From assembly GCA_016710165.1 (NCBI GenBank), contig JADJLJ010000002.1:496001-560000 (forward strand): a DNA stretch of 64,000 bases, in the 5' to 3' direction. The DNA comes from Chitinophagaceae bacterium (GTDB taxonomy: Bacteria > Bacteroidota > Bacteroidia > Chitinophagales > Chitinophagaceae). Positions 41,479-50,908 of this stretch are shown here, piece by piece. Position 1 is the stretch's first letter. Each line of letters begins with the position of its first letter. The translations under genes and the position numbers were made by a program. Under the pieces are notes generated by a model, which saw nothing but the letters and a program-made list of their open reading frames with translations, was not told the origin of the DNA and did not search any database.

Positions 41479-44400
41479 ATGATCGGCGCAATTTCGAAAC
41501 TTTTTGGAGGCAATAAAAGTGAAAAGGATGTAAAGAAGATACTGCCACAGGTTGAGAGGATCAACCAGTTCTTTGCACAATACAGATCCCTCAGCAATGA
41601 TGAATTGCGCAATAAGACCAACGAGTTCAAACAACGCATTGCGGCACACCTGGCCGCTATTGACCGGCAAATAGAAGATAAAAAGAAAGCAGCGGAAGAA
41701 TTACCCATCGCCGATATCAATGGCCGTGACATCATCTACAAGGAGATCGATGACCTGAAAAAGGAAAGAGACAGCCAGCTGGAAGTGGTGTTACTGGAGA
41801 TTTTACCGGAGGCATTTGCAACCGTAAAGGAAACCAGCCGCCGTTTTGCTGAGAACACTACGCTGGAAAGTACCGCTACGGAACTGGACAGGACACTTTC
41901 CGTTAAGAAAGACAATATCATCATTGAGGGCGATAAAGCCATTTATAAGAACAGCTGGACCGCCGGCGGAAGCATCGTTACCTGGAACATGGTGCACTAT
42001 GACGTACAGTTGATCGGTGGCGCTGTATTACACTCCGGCAAAATTGCCGAGATGGCAACGGGTGAAGGTAAAACACTGGTGAGTACGTTACCGGCCTACC
42101 TGAACGCATTATCCGGCGAAGGCGTGCACATCGTTACCGTGAATGATTACCTGGCCAAAAGGGACAGTGAATGGAACGGCCCCATCTTTGAATTCTTAGG
42201 ACTGCGGGTTGATTGTATCGATAAACATGAGCCGAACGGAGATGCCCGCCGCAATGCCTATAATGCCGACATCACGTATGGTACCAACAACGAATTTGGT
42301 TTCGACTATTTAAGGGATAACATGGTGCATACACCGCAGGAAATGGTACAGCGAAAACACCATTTTGCCATGGTGGATGAAGTGGATAGTGTATTGATCG
42401 ATGATGCCCGTACCCCGTTGATCATCAGCGGACCCGTTGGTCACAGCGATAATACCCAGCAGTTCTTCGACCTGAAGCCACGTATTGAAAAATTAATAGA
42501 GGCACAACGAAAGGCAGTGAACCAGTTCCTGATCGAGGCAAAGAAAAAAATTGCTGAAGGCAATGATGATCCCAAAGACGGCGGCCTGGCCCTGATGCGG
42601 GCACACCGTGGTTTACCCAAGAACAGCGCCCTGATAAAATTCTTAAGTGAACCCGGTCACCGGGTGAAACTGCAGAAGGCGGAAAATTATTACCTGGCCG
42701 ACCAGCAGAAAGAAATGCCCAAGGTGGATGCGGAATTATTCTTTAACATCGATGAAAAGAATAACCAGGTTGACCTGACCGACCAGGGAATACAATTGAT
42801 CACCAGGGCCGGGGAAGACCCCGAGTTCTTCATCATACCCGATATTGCCACCAAACTTTCTGAAATTGAAAAGAGCAGCCTGGCCGATGATGAGAAATTT
42901 CACAAAAAGGAAGCGTTGCTCAATGACTATGCATTAAAGGCCGATCGTATTCACACGGTTCAGCAGTTATTAAAGGCCTATACCTTATTTGATAAGGATG
43001 TGGAGTACGTGGTACTGGATGGCGCTGTGAAAATTGTAGATGAACAAACAGGCCGTATCCTGGATGGCAGAAGGTATTCCGACGGGTTGCACCAGGCCAT
43101 TGAAGCCAAGGAAAATGTAAAGATCGAAGCATCTACACAAACCTATGCCACCGTTACGCTGCAGAATTATTTCAGGATGTATCACAAACTGGCCGGTATG
43201 ACGGGTACGGCCGAAACGGAAGCAGCAGAGTTCTGGAGCATTTACAAACTGGATGTGGTGACCATTCCCACGAATGTGAAGGTGATCCGTAAGGACGATC
43301 AGGATTTTGTTTACAAAACAAAACGGGAAAAATATAAGGCGGTCATTGATGAAGTGGAACGGTTACGCAGCATTGGCAGGCCATCGCTGGTAGGTACTAC
43401 TTCTGTGGAAGTAAGTGAATTGCTGGCGAGGATGCTGAAGCAAAAGAATATTCCCCATAATGTATTGAACGCAAAGCAACATGCCCGGGAAGCACAGGTG
43501 GTAGCCGAAGCCGGACTGGCAGGAGCTGTTACCATTGCCACCAACATGGCCGGCCGGGGTACCGATATTAAACTCGGCCCCGGTGTAAAAGAGGCCGGTG
43601 GCCTGGCCATCATTGGTACCGAGCGGCATGAAAGCCGCCGGGTGGACAGGCAGTTGCGTGGACGTGCCGGCCGCCAGGGTGATCCGGGTAGCTCCAGCTT
43701 TTTTGTTTCGCTGGAAGATGACCTGATGCGTATGTTCGGCAGCGAACGTATTGCCGGGCTGATGGACCGGATGGGTTACAAGGAAGGCGAAGTGATCCAG
43801 CACAGCATGATCACTAAATCAATAGAACGGGCGCAGAAGAAAGTGGAGGAAAACAACTTCGGCATCCGTAAGCGTTTGCTGGAATATGATGACGTGATGA
43901 ACAAGCAGCGTAACGTGGTGTATAAGAAACGTAACCATGCCCTGTTTGGCGAAAGGCTGGCGCTTGACCTCGATAACGCATTTTATTCTGTTGCCAATGG
44001 CCTTATCAATTCTTTCAAAGAATTGAATGACCACGAAGGATTCAAACTGGCAGCCATTGTGAATTTTGGAATTGATACATCCATTACGGCTTCAGAACTG
44101 GACAAAGATGATGTGAATGTGCTGAGCGAACGTTTATACAACGAGGCCATTACGCAATACCGCCGGAAAACAGATTCCATCATCCAGCAGACATTGCCCA
44201 TCATAAAGAATATCCGCAAGGAGCAGGGCGATCATATCGAGAATGTGGCGGTGCCATTTACCGACGGGAAGAAACAGATACAGGCACTGGCCAACCTGGA
44301 TAAATACCTGGCCAGTGAAGGAAGGGAACTGAATGATGCACTTGAACGCAACATCACGCTGGCCCTGATCGATGATGCATGGAAAGAACATTTACGAGCC

Positions 44401-44811
44401 ATGGATGACCTGCGCCACAGTGTGCAGACGGCAGGTTACGAACAGAAGGACCCGTTGGTCATTTATAAGATCGAAGCATTCAATGCCTTTAAGCAGATGG
44501 ATGACCAGGTGAACAAGGATATTGTGAGTTTCCTTTGCCATGCACAGATACCGATGGAGCAGACCAATGCCGGGCAGATTCGGGAAGGAAGGGAGCGCCG
44601 GACGGATATGAGCAAGATGCGCCAGCGCAAGGAAGAATTTGCAACGGCCGGAGGAGGCCCCGAGCATATCAGTGCAGAGAATGAATACATCGATCCGTCC
44701 GGACCGGTAAAGCAGGAACCGATCCGTGTGGAGAAAGCACCGGGCCGTAATGATCTTTGTCCTTGCGGCAGTGGCAAGAAGTATAAGCATTGCCACGGGA
44801 AGGATGTATAA
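41479..44811 (+). CDS. secA: Preprotein translocase ATPase SecA
   Basis: 1110 residues, long as in Bacteroidota. Walker A in KIAEMATGEGKTLVSTLPAYL, DEAD-like VDEVDSVLIDDARTPLIISG, the preprotein cross-linking domain, then TNMAGRGTDIKLG, GTERHESRRVDRQLRGRAGRQGDPG (motif VI) and the helical scaffold. It ends in the SecB/lipid-binding zinc motif CPCGSGKKYKHCHG. It powers export of unfolded proteins through SecYEG. Single-gene unit: a promoter-like motif precedes it and a nested palindrome follows. Confidence 0.97.
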   Translation: MIGAISKLFGGNKSEKDVKKILPQVERINQFFAQYRSLSNDELRNKTNEFKQRIAAHLAAIDRQIEDKKKAAEELPIADINGRDIIYKEIDDLKKERDSQLEVVLLEILPEAFATVKETSRRFAENTTLESTATELDRTLSVKKDNIIIEGDKAIYKNSWTAGGSIVTWNMVHYDVQLIGGAVLHSGKIAEMATGEGKTLVSTLPAYLNALSGEGVHIVTVNDYLAKRDSEWNGPIFEFLGLRVDCIDKHEPNGDARRNAYNADITYGTNNEFGFDYLRDNMVHTPQEMVQRKHHFAMVDEVDSVLIDDARTPLIISGPVGHSDNTQQFFDLKPRIEKLIEAQRKAVNQFLIEAKKKIAEGNDDPKDGGLALMRAHRGLPKNSALIKFLSEPGHRVKLQKAENYYLADQQKEMPKVDAELFFNIDEKNNQVDLTDQGIQLITRAGEDPEFFIIPDIATKLSEIEKSSLADDEKFHKKEALLNDYALKADRIHTVQQLLKAYTLFDKDVEYVVLDGAVKIVDEQTGRILDGRRYSDGLHQAIEAKENVKIEASTQTYATVTLQNYFRMYHKLAGMTGTAETEAAEFWSIYKLDVVTIPTNVKVIRKDDQDFVYKTKREKYKAVIDEVERLRSIGRPSLVGTTSVEVSELLARMLKQKNIPHNVLNAKQHAREAQVVAEAGLAGAVTIATNMAGRGTDIKLGPGVKEAGGLAIIGTERHESRRVDRQLRGRAGRQGDPGSSSFFVSLEDDLMRMFGSERIAGLMDRMGYKEGEVIQHSMITKSIERAQKKVEENNFGIRKRLLEYDDVMNKQRNVVYKKRNHALFGERLALDLDNAFYSVANGLINSFKELNDHEGFKLAAIVNFGIDTSITASELDKDDVNVLSERLYNEAITQYRRKTDSIIQQTLPIIKNIRKEQGDHIENVAVPFTDGKKQIQALANLDKYLASEGRELNDALERNITLALIDDAWKEHLRAMDDLRHSVQTAGYEQKDPLVIYKIEAFNAFKQMDDQVNKDIVSFLCHAQIPMEQTNAGQIREGRERRTDMSKMRQRKEEFATAGGGPEHISAENEYIDPSGPVKQEPIRVEKAPGRNDLCPCGSGKKYKHCHGKDV

Positions 44812-44832
44812 AAAAGACTTTCTTTTGTAAAG

Positions 44833-44927
44833 AATTGGGCTAAAGCCCATGAATAAATTTGTTTCAATTGCCCCGCCCTTTAAGGTGGGGCAATTCATTT
44901 ACAGCTCACGGGGGCTTTAACCCAATT
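44833..44927. repeat. Nested double palindrome after secA
   Basis: Outer arms AATTGGGCTAAAGCCC (44833-44848) and GGGCTTTAACCCAATT (44912-44927) pair with one mismatch. Inside, AATTGCCCCGCC (44866-44877) and GGTGGGGCAATT (44884-44895) pair with one G-T. The ~95-nt unit could form a cruciform and may end secA transcription; it also lies at the junction to the more A/T-rich block. It has the look of a BIME/REP-type dispersed element. Confidence 0.85.
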
Positions 44928-44965
44928 TTCATAAAGTTGGATAAAAATATTTTTTTAGAGTATTC

Positions 44966-45919
44966 TTATAGTGAGAATTTCCCTTCAAAGAAAAATATTT
45001 TTGCAAGGATATAGAGAAGGAAGATAACTATGAGAATTATGCCTTCCGGTTTTGAAATACCTTTTTTTTTCAGGAATACTAATACCAATAAGGTAGCTGC
45101 AAGTAAAACCGGCAGATCAAATTTTAAAAGATTGCTTTCCATAGTGGTTGTGCTTATTGTAGCCCCAAGCCCTATCGGAATAAAGCCATCAAAAATATTA
45201 CTCCCGATAATATTACCTACCGACATTCCAGCTGATCTACGGATTGCAGCACCAACTGATACCGCTAATTCCGGTAAACTGGTCCCGAGCCCAATAATAA
45301 CAATACCAATAAAAGATTGGGCAACACCCCATTTTTCAGCAAGTTTCATTGCATTCTCAACCACTAAATGTGAAGAAAAAATCAACACTGAAAAACCAAA
45401 CACCAGGAATAATACCAAAGTACTGCTTGAATAATCTTTACTATTGGCATTGTCATCGGTATTGACTGTTTTATTTCGCACCAGGATAAAGTAATACAGC
45501 AAATACATTATCAGCAAAATAATACCTTCCAACCGGGTGACGATCCCGTCAATTCCAAAAACAAACAGCAATAGTATAGAACTGAGTAATGCAATGCCAT
45601 CACGCCATAGATCTTTTTTTACTATTGTAAAGTTCAGTAGTAATCCGGCAACCCCAAGTATGAAAGTTATTTGACTGATGCTGCTGCCAATCGCATTCCC
45701 GGTGATAATGCCGGAGGATTCTATTCCCTGCAAATGAAGGAGGGAAGCTTTTATCGTAACAAAAACTTCGGGAAGGTCGGTACCCACGGCAAGAATAGCC
45801 ACGCCAACAAAAGAATGCGACAGGTTGAACCGTTTCGCAATACCGAGGGCGCCGTTAATTATCCATTTTGTTCCAAGCCATAAACCAACTAAACCTGTTA
45901 TTATTAAAAGCATGATCAC
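44966..45919 (-). CDS. Calcium/sodium antiporter (CaCA family, YrbG-like)
   Basis: 317 residues and ten hydrophobic helices in two inverted halves. Alpha-repeat motifs: AVGTDLPEVFVTIKASLL with GNAIGSSISQITFILGVAGL in the first half and GLGTSLPELAVSVGAAI with SVGNIIGSNIFDGFIPIGLGA in the second. The family exchanges Na+ for Ca2+ (K+ independent). Direction of transport in this organism is inferred as Ca2+ extrusion. First gene after the nested palindrome; the surrounding base composition appears lower in G+C than the preceding region. Confidence 0.92.
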   Translation of the reverse strand: MIMLLIITGLVGLWLGTKWIINGALGIAKRFNLSHSFVGVAILAVGTDLPEVFVTIKASLLHLQGIESSGIITGNAIGSSISQITFILGVAGLLLNFTIVKKDLWRDGIALLSSILLLFVFGIDGIVTRLEGIILLIMYLLYYFILVRNKTVNTDDNANSKDYSSSTLVLFLVFGFSVLIFSSHLVVENAMKLAEKWGVAQSFIGIVIIGLGTSLPELAVSVGAAIRRSAGMSVGNIIGSNIFDGFIPIGLGATISTTTMESNLLKFDLPVLLAATLLVLVFLKKKGISKPEGIILIVIFLLYILAKIFFFEGKFSL

Positions 45920-46372
45920 GTTTTATTCTCTTTTGATTTTTTTTATGACAGGCAGGTGAACCTAATTTTAAAATACTATTTCACTGCCACAGTTATGTCA
46001 CGGGCTTTTCCAATAAGGTTTATTTATGAGTAAACATGTTGAGCATACAGGCATTTACGGAAATTAAAACTATCAGTCGGTAAAAAATTAAATCCTTAAC
46101 ATCTTTATTTACATAAAAGCAATTAATCGTATGCTTTATCTTATAAAGCAAGACAAAAATGGGAAATAGGCAAATGATATTTGTCAATGAAATTGCTGAT
46201 TGTAAATTAACCACTTATTTTTGATCTGCTTACCCTGCTTTTAATGGACTCCTGAGATTTCTTATTGCATATTGTAATTATGGCCTGTCAAATAAGTCCT
46301 GAAATTAGTTGCTCAAATACAGCTTTATTTATTAAGCCTTAAATTTGTCTCTCACAAAATCACCAGGTCAGC
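45920..46372. other. Gene-poor A/T-rich spacer
   Basis: 453 nt between the divergent antiporter and DUF389 genes. An ORF of 64 codons on the minus strand (46214-46020) has no recognisable features and is not reported as a gene. A -7-like box TAAATTTG at 46340-46347 could serve the DUF389 gene. Confidence 0.6.
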
Positions 46373-47680
46373 TTGAATAATTATTTTGATAAATTTAAAC
46401 TCCATGCAGAGAAAGAAGAACTGCAAACTGTTATCGCAAACATTGATAATGGCGTGGTTTTCCGTGGCACCAATCTTTGGGTACTTATTTTTGCCATATT
46501 TGTAGCATCCCTTGGATTAAATGTAAACTCAACTGCAGTTATCATTGGCGCTATGCTTATCTCACCTTTAATGGGCCCCATTATGGGTATTGGTTTAGGC
46601 ATAGGTATTAATGATGTGGCATTATTACGTAAAGCTGTTTATAATTATAGCATCGCAACAGGCGTGGCATTAACTACTTCTACAATATTTTTCCTGATTT
46701 CACCTTTGGATGATGCTCACTCTGAAATTTTAGCCAGGACATCTCCAAACATTTACGATGTATTGATAGCATTGTTTGGAGGATTTGCCGGTATTCTGGC
46801 TACTTCCAGCAAACAAAAAGGAAACGTAATTCCGGGTGTAGCTATTGCTACAGCATTAATGCCGCCATTATGTACGGCAGGCTACGGGATAGCGACTTTG
46901 CAATTCAGTTATTTTATCGGCGCTTTTTATCTTTTCATCATCAATACGGTTTTTATAGCACTGGCAACTTTTACTATAGTTCGCTTTCTTCATTTTCCCT
47001 ACAAACACCAGCAGAATATAAGAGCAGAAAGATTTGCAAAACGGATTATCTGGTTAGTTGTGCTGGCTACATTATTGCCAAGTATTTATTTTGGGTATGA
47101 TATGGTACAGCAAAACAGGTTTATAAAAAATGCCAATCGCTTTATTGCGGGTGAAGCTCATTTCCCAAATGATTATTTATTAAATAAAAGGATTGATCCC
47201 AAAAGCAGGAAGATAACCCTGGTGTTTGGCGGAAAAGAAATAGTACCGGAAGAAATAACGCAGTTGAAAGAAGAATTAAAAAAGTATGGCCTGGCTTCTG
47301 CATTGTTGGAAGTGAAACAGGGCTTTGCGTATCTGTCAGAGGACAAAAGTAATGAGCAAAATGATCAACTTGCACAGATGACTATTGCCATGGTTGAAAA
47401 GGATAAGCAAGAGAAAGAACTTCGCTATAAATTAGACAGTATCAGCAATCTACAGAAACTGGGTACACAGGTATTTGCTGAGTTAAAAGCACAATACCCT
47501 GCTTTAAAAAATGCTGTGATACAGTCATCAATTTTATTCAGCGACAGTTCAGCAAAAACACCGGTTTTTCTTGTTTTATTATCACTTTCTGCCAATCTAT
47601 CCGGGCCGGATAAAAATAAAATGGAGAACTGGCTCAAAGTAAGATTACAGCAGGATAACATTAAACTGATTTTTCAATAA
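46373..47680 (+). CDS. DUF389 membrane protein
   Basis: 435 residues from a TTG start at 46373 (no earlier in-frame ATG is plausible). DUF389 core with NLWVLIFAIFVASLGLNVNSTAVIIGAMLISPLMGPIMGIGLG and NVIPGVAIATALMPPLCTAGYGIA; about six transmembrane helices in residues 30-265, then a ~180-residue soluble C-terminal region with coiled-coil-like text (QLAQMTIAMVEKDKQEKELRYKLDSISNLQK). The role of DUF389 proteins is unknown. It begins the block of genes that includes the glycerate kinase and the GpgS-like fusion. Confidence 0.85.
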   Translation: MNNYFDKFKLHAEKEELQTVIANIDNGVVFRGTNLWVLIFAIFVASLGLNVNSTAVIIGAMLISPLMGPIMGIGLGIGINDVALLRKAVYNYSIATGVALTTSTIFFLISPLDDAHSEILARTSPNIYDVLIALFGGFAGILATSSKQKGNVIPGVAIATALMPPLCTAGYGIATLQFSYFIGAFYLFIINTVFIALATFTIVRFLHFPYKHQQNIRAERFAKRIIWLVVLATLLPSIYFGYDMVQQNRFIKNANRFIAGEAHFPNDYLLNKRIDPKSRKITLVFGGKEIVPEEITQLKEELKKYGLASALLEVKQGFAYLSEDKSNEQNDQLAQMTIAMVEKDKQEKELRYKLDSISNLQKLGTQVFAELKAQYPALKNAVIQSSILFSDSSAKTPVFLVLLSLSANLSGPDKNKMENWLKVRLQQDNIKLIFQ

Positions 47681-47876
47681 GGAATACAGTAATCCCTGCA
47701 GTGTTGAATAAAAAAACCATGAGCTGATCTAACAGATATGTAATTGATTTTATGGCGGCAAAACGGGAATTAAACATTCCTTAAAATATTGATGCCGCTA
47801 AAATAAGGTTACATATAGTATTGTAATTTTATGAAACATTAATTAAAACAGGTTAGCAGTTAAAAAATATCCGCAC

Positions 47877-49271
47877 ATGTCGTTACGCCAGTTCATTGCT
47901 TCCAGGAAATTTCTCCGGTCTCTGAATATATTGAAAGATAGTGTTGAGCTTAAATGGAAAGAGTTTGCTGAATTATTTGGATTACATGAGGATGTATTTG
48001 AAAATCCGCGGCATATCAGGTTAAAAAAACCGGTAACTGTAATATTGATAGGTGCAGGCCACAGGGGTAATATCTATGCAGCATATGCTCTTGAAAATCC
48101 GGGAGAGTTGAAAATAATTTCAGTAGCTGACAGCAATACCAAACGCCTGAACAGGATAAAATCATTGCACCACATTGAAGATAAGTTTTGTTACAGTAAC
48201 TGGCATGATGTGTTCAAACAACCAAAATTTGCAGATGCCGTTATTATTGCAACACCCGATAATTTACATACACAGCCCTGCCTGGCTGCTTTAGATGCCG
48301 GCTATGATGTATTACTGGAAAAGCATATTGCACCTACAGAAGAGGAATGCAGGCTGATCTTAAAAAAAGCGGAATCCTGTGAACAAATTGTAGGGGTATG
48401 TCACGTACTTCGTTATTCTCCTTATTTCAGGGAATTAAAGGAAGTAATAGATGCAGGCCTGATTGGTAATATTATCAGCATACAGCATATGGAACCTATT
48501 GAACAAGTGCATATGAGTCATTCTTATGTAAGGGGTAAGTGGAAAAACAGCAAAGAAACTACGCCCATATTACTGGCTAAATCAAGTCATGATACTGATA
48601 TTATCCGCTGGCTGGTGAATAGTCCGGCAAAAGATGTGCATTGTTTCGGTAACCTGAAATGGTTCACTAACATCAATGCACCTGAAGGAAGTACGGAAAG
48701 ATGCACAGATGGATGCAAGGTGGAACAATCCTGTCCTTACTCTGCCCTGCAGATATATTTACGGGATAAAAAAAGGTTGTATGTTTTTGACATGCCTGAA
48801 AAAAGATCCGGGTGGGATGATTATATTCTTGAGCAGCTAAAGACCACTGATTACGGCCGCTGTGTTTACAGGATGGATAATGATCAGCCGGATCATCTTA
48901 CTGTTAATATGCTGTTTGAAAATGGGGTAACTGCTGCTTTTTCTATGGAAGCACATGTTTCTTATGAAGGAAGAAGAACAAGGATCATGGGCTCAAAAGG
49001 CGATATTTTTGGTAATATGGAAACATTTATCATGAACGATTTTCAAACAAAAAGGCAAACTTCCTGGAGGATGAAAACAGATGCTCATGGAGGTGGTGAC
49101 CATGAGTTAATGAAAGACTGGATCCATGCAGTAGCCCAACAGGATAAAAGTTTACTGAGTTCATCAATAGAAGTTTCAATAGAAAGCCACCTGATGGCTT
49201 TTGCGGCAGAAAAAAGCAGATTAAACAGGACCATTGAAGAAGTAAAACTTTTCAGGGAAGGGCTGATCTAA
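47877..49271 (+). CDS. Gfo/Idh/MocA family oxidoreductase
   Basis: 464 residues, longer than the ~340-residue norm because of an ~50-residue N-terminal lead and a central insertion with several Cys (ERCTDGCKVEQSCPYSALQIY). Rossmann domain with VTVILIGAGHRGNIYAAYALE (NAD(P) loop), AVIIATPDNLHTQPCLAAL and the EKHIAPTEEEC catalytic-Lys region (in place of the usual EKP). The substrate is unknown but is likely a sugar or polyol derivative. It is the gene preceding the glycerate kinase, 120 nt apart, which hints at a shared carbohydrate/glycerate pathway. Confidence 0.85.
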   Translation: MSLRQFIASRKFLRSLNILKDSVELKWKEFAELFGLHEDVFENPRHIRLKKPVTVILIGAGHRGNIYAAYALENPGELKIISVADSNTKRLNRIKSLHHIEDKFCYSNWHDVFKQPKFADAVIIATPDNLHTQPCLAALDAGYDVLLEKHIAPTEEECRLILKKAESCEQIVGVCHVLRYSPYFRELKEVIDAGLIGNIISIQHMEPIEQVHMSHSYVRGKWKNSKETTPILLAKSSHDTDIIRWLVNSPAKDVHCFGNLKWFTNINAPEGSTERCTDGCKVEQSCPYSALQIYLRDKKRLYVFDMPEKRSGWDDYILEQLKTTDYGRCVYRMDNDQPDHLTVNMLFENGVTAAFSMEAHVSYEGRRTRIMGSKGDIFGNMETFIMNDFQTKRQTSWRMKTDAHGGGDHELMKDWIHAVAQQDKSLLSSSIEVSIESHLMAFAAEKSRLNRTIEEVKLFREGLI

Positions 49272-49391
49272 TAGGTATACCGGGCGTATCTTAAAATAGC
49301 TTTCGGCTTATTATCTGGTATAGTTTCCGGTACAATTTCAACAGGGTCATTACCGTATTCAGGGTTTTCATTTGTTCAATATTCAGTTGTT

Positions 49392-50714
49392 ATGTACATC
49401 AAACAGGCAAAGGAAATATTTTATGCTGCAATTAATGCTGTACAGCCGCAGGTATTATTACCCGATCATGTTTATGTACATGAAGAAATGCTGCACATAG
49501 CCGGGCAGAAAATAAATGTTTCTTCAATAAATAATCTTATAGTTATTGCTGCCGGTAAAGCTGCACCTGCTATGGCTAAAGAAACAGAAAAACAACTGGG
49601 TAGCTTAATTACGAAAGGAATATGCATAACCAAGTATGAGCATGCTGTTCCGCTTGATGAATTCCAAACAGTGGAAGCTGCACATCCTGTACCTGATAAA
49701 AACAGCATCCTGGCCGGAAAACTGGTATTGCAGGCTGTGCAAAATGTGTCTGTTAATGATATTGTTTTGATATTGTTAAGCGGAGGAGCATCTTCTTTAC
49801 TGGCTGATATTCCCGAAGGATGCAAACTGGAGGATATTCAGCAGTTATCTGATCTTCTTGTAAACAGCGGGGCATCCATTGAACAAATAAATATTGTACG
49901 CAAACATGTAAGCAGCATTAAAGGCGGACAATTGGCTAAAGCAGCTTATCCTGCAACAGTATTTACACTGATCATCAGCGATGTGCCGGGAGATGACCCG
50001 TGCAGTATTGCAAGTGGCCCTACCGTTCCCGACAGATCAACATTTGAGGAGGCGTACCATGTACTGGTGAAATATGATATATGGAATCAGGTTAGTGAAA
50101 GTGTAAGACAATACTTAGAAAAAGGATTAAATGCGGAGATTGAAGAAACGCCCAAACCCGGTTCTTTATTTTTTATAAATACTTTTTCGGAAATAATAGG
50201 GAATAATAAGCGTGCACTTGAAGCAGCAAAAATGAGTGCATCACAGGCAGGTTATCATGTTGTCATTTTAAACAATGTTCTTTCCGGTGATACAGAAATG
50301 GAAGCCCGGCAATTTGTTCAATACCTTTTGGATTATGACGGTAATTTGCCTGCCTGCATTATAATGGGCGGTGAAACAACTTTAAAAGTAACCGGTAATG
50401 GAAAGGGTGGGCGTAACCAGCATTTTGCCCTATGTTCGCTTTATGAATTATTACAAAAAAGTAAAACAAAGTATGACAGGAATATAACGATCCTGAGTGC
50501 AGGAACAGATGGAACAGATGGCCCCACTGATGCGGCGGGAGCAGTAATTGATGCGGAAATGATTAAAGCGGGAATGATAAATAAAGTCAGGTTGAATAAG
50601 CATCTTGCAGATTTTGATGCCTATTCTTTTTTCGATAAAGTCGGCGGGTTGATCATAACGGGGCCTACACAAACAAATGTGATGGATATGGTGATTGGAC
50701 TTATAAACCGTTAA
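49392..50714 (+). CDS. Glycerate 2-kinase (GckA/MOFRL type)
   Basis: 440 residues. Family signatures: VIAAGKAAPAMAKETEKQ, LLSGGASSLLADIPEGCKLEDIQQLSDLLVNSGASIEQINIVRKHVSSIKGGQLA, LIISDVPGDDPCSIASGPTVPD, then the MOFRL domain with IIMGGETTLKVTGNGKGGRNQHFAL and ILSAGTDGTDGPTDAAGAV. It phosphorylates glycerate to 2-phosphoglycerate with ATP. Next to the GpgS-like gene it could recycle glycerate released from a glycosylglycerate osmolyte, or supply the phosphoglycerate pool. Confidence 0.92.
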   Translation: MYIKQAKEIFYAAINAVQPQVLLPDHVYVHEEMLHIAGQKINVSSINNLIVIAAGKAAPAMAKETEKQLGSLITKGICITKYEHAVPLDEFQTVEAAHPVPDKNSILAGKLVLQAVQNVSVNDIVLILLSGGASSLLADIPEGCKLEDIQQLSDLLVNSGASIEQINIVRKHVSSIKGGQLAKAAYPATVFTLIISDVPGDDPCSIASGPTVPDRSTFEEAYHVLVKYDIWNQVSESVRQYLEKGLNAEIEETPKPGSLFFINTFSEIIGNNKRALEAAKMSASQAGYHVVILNNVLSGDTEMEARQFVQYLLDYDGNLPACIIMGGETTLKVTGNGKGGRNQHFALCSLYELLQKSKTKYDRNITILSAGTDGTDGPTDAAGAVIDAEMIKAGMINKVRLNKHLADFDAYSFFDKVGGLIITGPTQTNVMDMVIGLINR

Positions 50715-50908
50715 CCGGTCATGCCGGATAACGTGTTATAACATATCAAATAAGCTGAATTATCACTATCAAGCTCCTGCAGGTTACCGTCTGCAATACA
50801 TTGTTACCCGAAAAACATTCTTTAAATTGCAAGCCCTGCATCAAATTTAATCAGTTTATAAACGATCCGGAACAAATTAATAGCCGGGAATACTAATAAA
50901 CAAATATC

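Noticed and set aside
46020..46214. 64-codon hydrophobic ORF on the minus strand
   Set aside because: A/T-rich spacer sequence gives hydrophobic frames by chance; no conserved motif or convincing start context.
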